From the NCBI GenBank assembly GCA_050084985.1, contig JBITNC010000001.1, positions 1,240,001 through 1,304,000 of the forward strand: a stretch of 64,000 nt of DNA, in the 5' to 3' direction. The notes under the pieces were generated by a model. It searched no databases, was not told where the DNA came from, and saw only the letters and a list, made by a program, of their open reading frames with translations. Shown in pieces: positions 62,265 through 64,000 of this stretch; within the stretch, counting starts at the first letter, position 1; every line of letters starts with the position of its first letter. Made by a program: the position numbers and the translations under genes. This stretch comes from Nageia nagi. Its lineage: Eukaryota > Pinophyta.

Positions 62265-63469
62265 ACTAAGACCATAAACAAGAACTTAAACAAATTATAT
62301 TACATAAAACAAAATATCCCAATAGTGCTAAGATATATAAAGCAAATAAATACAAATTCTAAAGTTTTTGTTGTGATCTTGTTTTAATGCATGCAAAGCT
62401 AAAACACACAACCCTAGGATAAAATTTTTAATATATCAATCCTATATGCAAGATAGTAATGGTGATTATATTGTCTAGTTGCTTCTTGTTCAATTGGGAT
62501 GATTATCTTATTCATGAGATTGATTTTAAAGTTCTTTTACCTCTTGATTAGTTTTCCTATATGAACCTAGTCAGGTATTTTTAGGTAAGGCTCAATCTTT
62601 AGGGGTGTGAATTGTTTAAGGGCTCACTTAGGTTATCCACTCTGTTCATCACCTTCAAATTAGAACTAAATGATGGTGGCCAAATCCATGTGTCCTAGAT
62701 CAACCCTAGGCTTGCGTGTAATTAAATGCAAGTATAATAAAGAATATATGAGATGCAACTAAATGCATGCAAAATGCAACTAATCCCTTTAATATTTTCC
62801 TTTTCTTTTTTCAAAATAAAAGAATAAAATGATTTCAAAAGAAAACACTCCCTCCTAAGGATGATTTCAATTTCACTAATGCAATAAGTAAAATAAACTT
62901 TTTTCTTTTTTATTTCTTTTCTTTTCACTAACGAAATAAAGTAAAAATAAATAAAATAATAACCCTAGGATGCACACAACACATAATTCCTAATCTAAAG
63001 CATGATAAAAGAGGGATATAAGCCTTGGGCATTCCTGCTCCAAGCTCCTATCAGCTACAAAACTTATAGTACAAGCTTTGGTCCTATCGACTAGCAGTAC
63101 TAATCGATGGACACATCAAATAATCAATTAGTTGAGCATAGTGGTACCTAGAGATTTTTAAAACCTAAGTACAAAATTATTAAATAAAATAATAAGTGTA
63201 CAACCAAAAAATTTAAATGCTAGCAATGGATAGCTACCACCTAGTTATAGGATTAAGAAGCTACAACATGTGCTAAAAAATGAAATAAACTAGCTAAGAC
63301 CCTAAGATAACCCTAACTAGCATAGACCAAACTAGTTGATAAAGAGGGATCAGTAAGATGAGGATCAGATGATAGTTTCCACATTCAAAACCCTAATTAG
63401 TTTACTAAAGATTAGCTAGACTCTATGAATTAGTCTACTAGAAATTATTTATTATTCTATCAACTTTCC
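62265..63469 (-). other. Element C 5' leader
   Basis: Non-coding, about 1.2 kb between the gag start and the right LTR. No clear primer-binding site starting with TGG was found at the LTR edge, which adds to the uncertainty of that boundary. The hairpin modules of A/B/D are not recognisable. Confidence 0.5.
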
Positions 63470-64000
63470 TAAGTGCTTTTGGGAGGGCCTACATTGTGAT
63501 ATCTAAAATATTGCTTGAAATATGATGAGATAATGATAAAAAGATAAAATAGAGATAGGGTTTAGAGATTTTCCCTTGTTATGTAATACCTAAGATGCCA
63601 AATGACCTGCAAAATAAATACAAAAGGATATTTCTATGTATTAGGTCCTTAAGACCCTAGAACCAAGCAAAATATGACTAGTTTGCTTATAAACCTCCAA
63701 GCCTTGAGTCAACAAGGTATTCAAAAATATCTCAATGCTTACAATGAAATCTAGCATAAAACTTAAAATGATTAAACTAAAGATTAAAATAAACTAAACT
63801 ATCCTAGCCTAAGTCTATAAGAGACTAGCCTAGAAATACTAAAATGCAACCATACACAAGTGGGTTAGTAAAATAACCAAAAAGGATATAATTAGAAGCT
63901 CTTGAGTGACCGTTGAAACTTGTAAACTCCTTTAAACAATTTTAGTCTCCACAAAAATCCAAACATAAGAGTTTACCCAATATTTCCTTTGTAAAATTAG
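63470..64000 (-). repeat. 5' LTR of element C, truncated by window end
   Basis: It matches 10415-10925 (e.g. ATCTAAAATATTGCTTGAAA, GGTCCTTAAGACCCTAGAAC and CCAAGCCTTGAGTCAACAAG in both). The outer end lies beyond the window. The LTRs are visibly more diverged than those of A or B, with small indels. Confidence 0.75.

Larger units (their letters stand above)
10400..64000 (-). mobile_element. Element C: old host gypsy retrotransposon interrupted by A and B
   Basis: A segment at about 10415-10925 reappears at about 63485-64000 in the same orientation; these are C's two LTRs, the right one cut by the window end. Between them, in minus orientation, lie gag (59300-62264), protease split by B, reverse transcriptase, RNase H and integrase (37009-41231), and a downstream region split by A. 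Removing A and B leaves about 18 kb, the same size as the nested elements. An antisense PMD gene is at 13340-15354. Catalytic residues are lost in several enzymes, so C is old and dead. Its target duplication cannot be checked because the right end is missing. Confidence 0.85.

Overview
The window is AT-rich nuclear DNA from a land plant with a large, repeat-filled genome. No bacterial or organellar gene organisation is visible. A fossil pentatricopeptide-repeat (PPR) fragment, spliceosomal-type intron borders and transition-dominated decay of the mobile elements support a plant. A gymnosperm is my guess, from the size of the elements and the flavour of the PPR fragment; the sequence does not prove it. 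I found no intact host gene.

Layout. (1) 1-6067 is the 5' end of a Ty3/gypsy element, called D here, read on the minus strand: protease, gag with an unusual N-terminal region, a structured leader, primer-binding site and 5' LTR. (2) 6068-10400 is the only stretch outside the elements. It holds a decayed ORF of about 2.3 kb and a PPR fossil. (3) From about 10400 past the window end lies an old, roughly 18-kb gypsy element, C, also on the minus strand. Two younger elements of one family are nested in it: A (17738-35631, duplicated target AGTTT), inserted downstream of C's pol, and B (41237-58972, duplicated target CATAG), inserted within C's protease.

A and B are nearly complete copies of a 17.7-17.9 kb retrotransposon. 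On the minus strand each has a 5' LTR with a TATA box, a primer-binding site, a hairpin-rich leader of about 1.9 kb, one long gag-pol frame (gag, CCHC-like finger, protease, reverse transcriptase, a degenerate RNase H, a second complete RNase H, integrase), a further sense ORF of about 400 codons that I cannot identify, a repeat-bearing spacer, a polypurine tract and a 3' LTR. Between the extra ORF and the 3' LTR each carries a gene on the opposite strand: a plant mobile domain (PMD) protein of about 690 codons with a short first exon and a GT-AG intron of about 0.33-0.35 kb. The dual RNase H and antisense accessory ORF place the family in or near the Tat lineage. C has a much more diverged PMD gene in the same antisense position.

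All copies are decayed, mostly by in-frame stops and transitions as expected of methylated DNA, so coding calls are given as pseudogenes. The most interesting unexplained structures are the extra sense ORF, the intron-containing antisense PMD gene, the replaced gag N-terminus in D, a 20-bp CACCGGCGTT-type motif recurring in LTR, leader and PMD flank or intron, the hairpin modules of the leader, and a regular 24-bp array in C.
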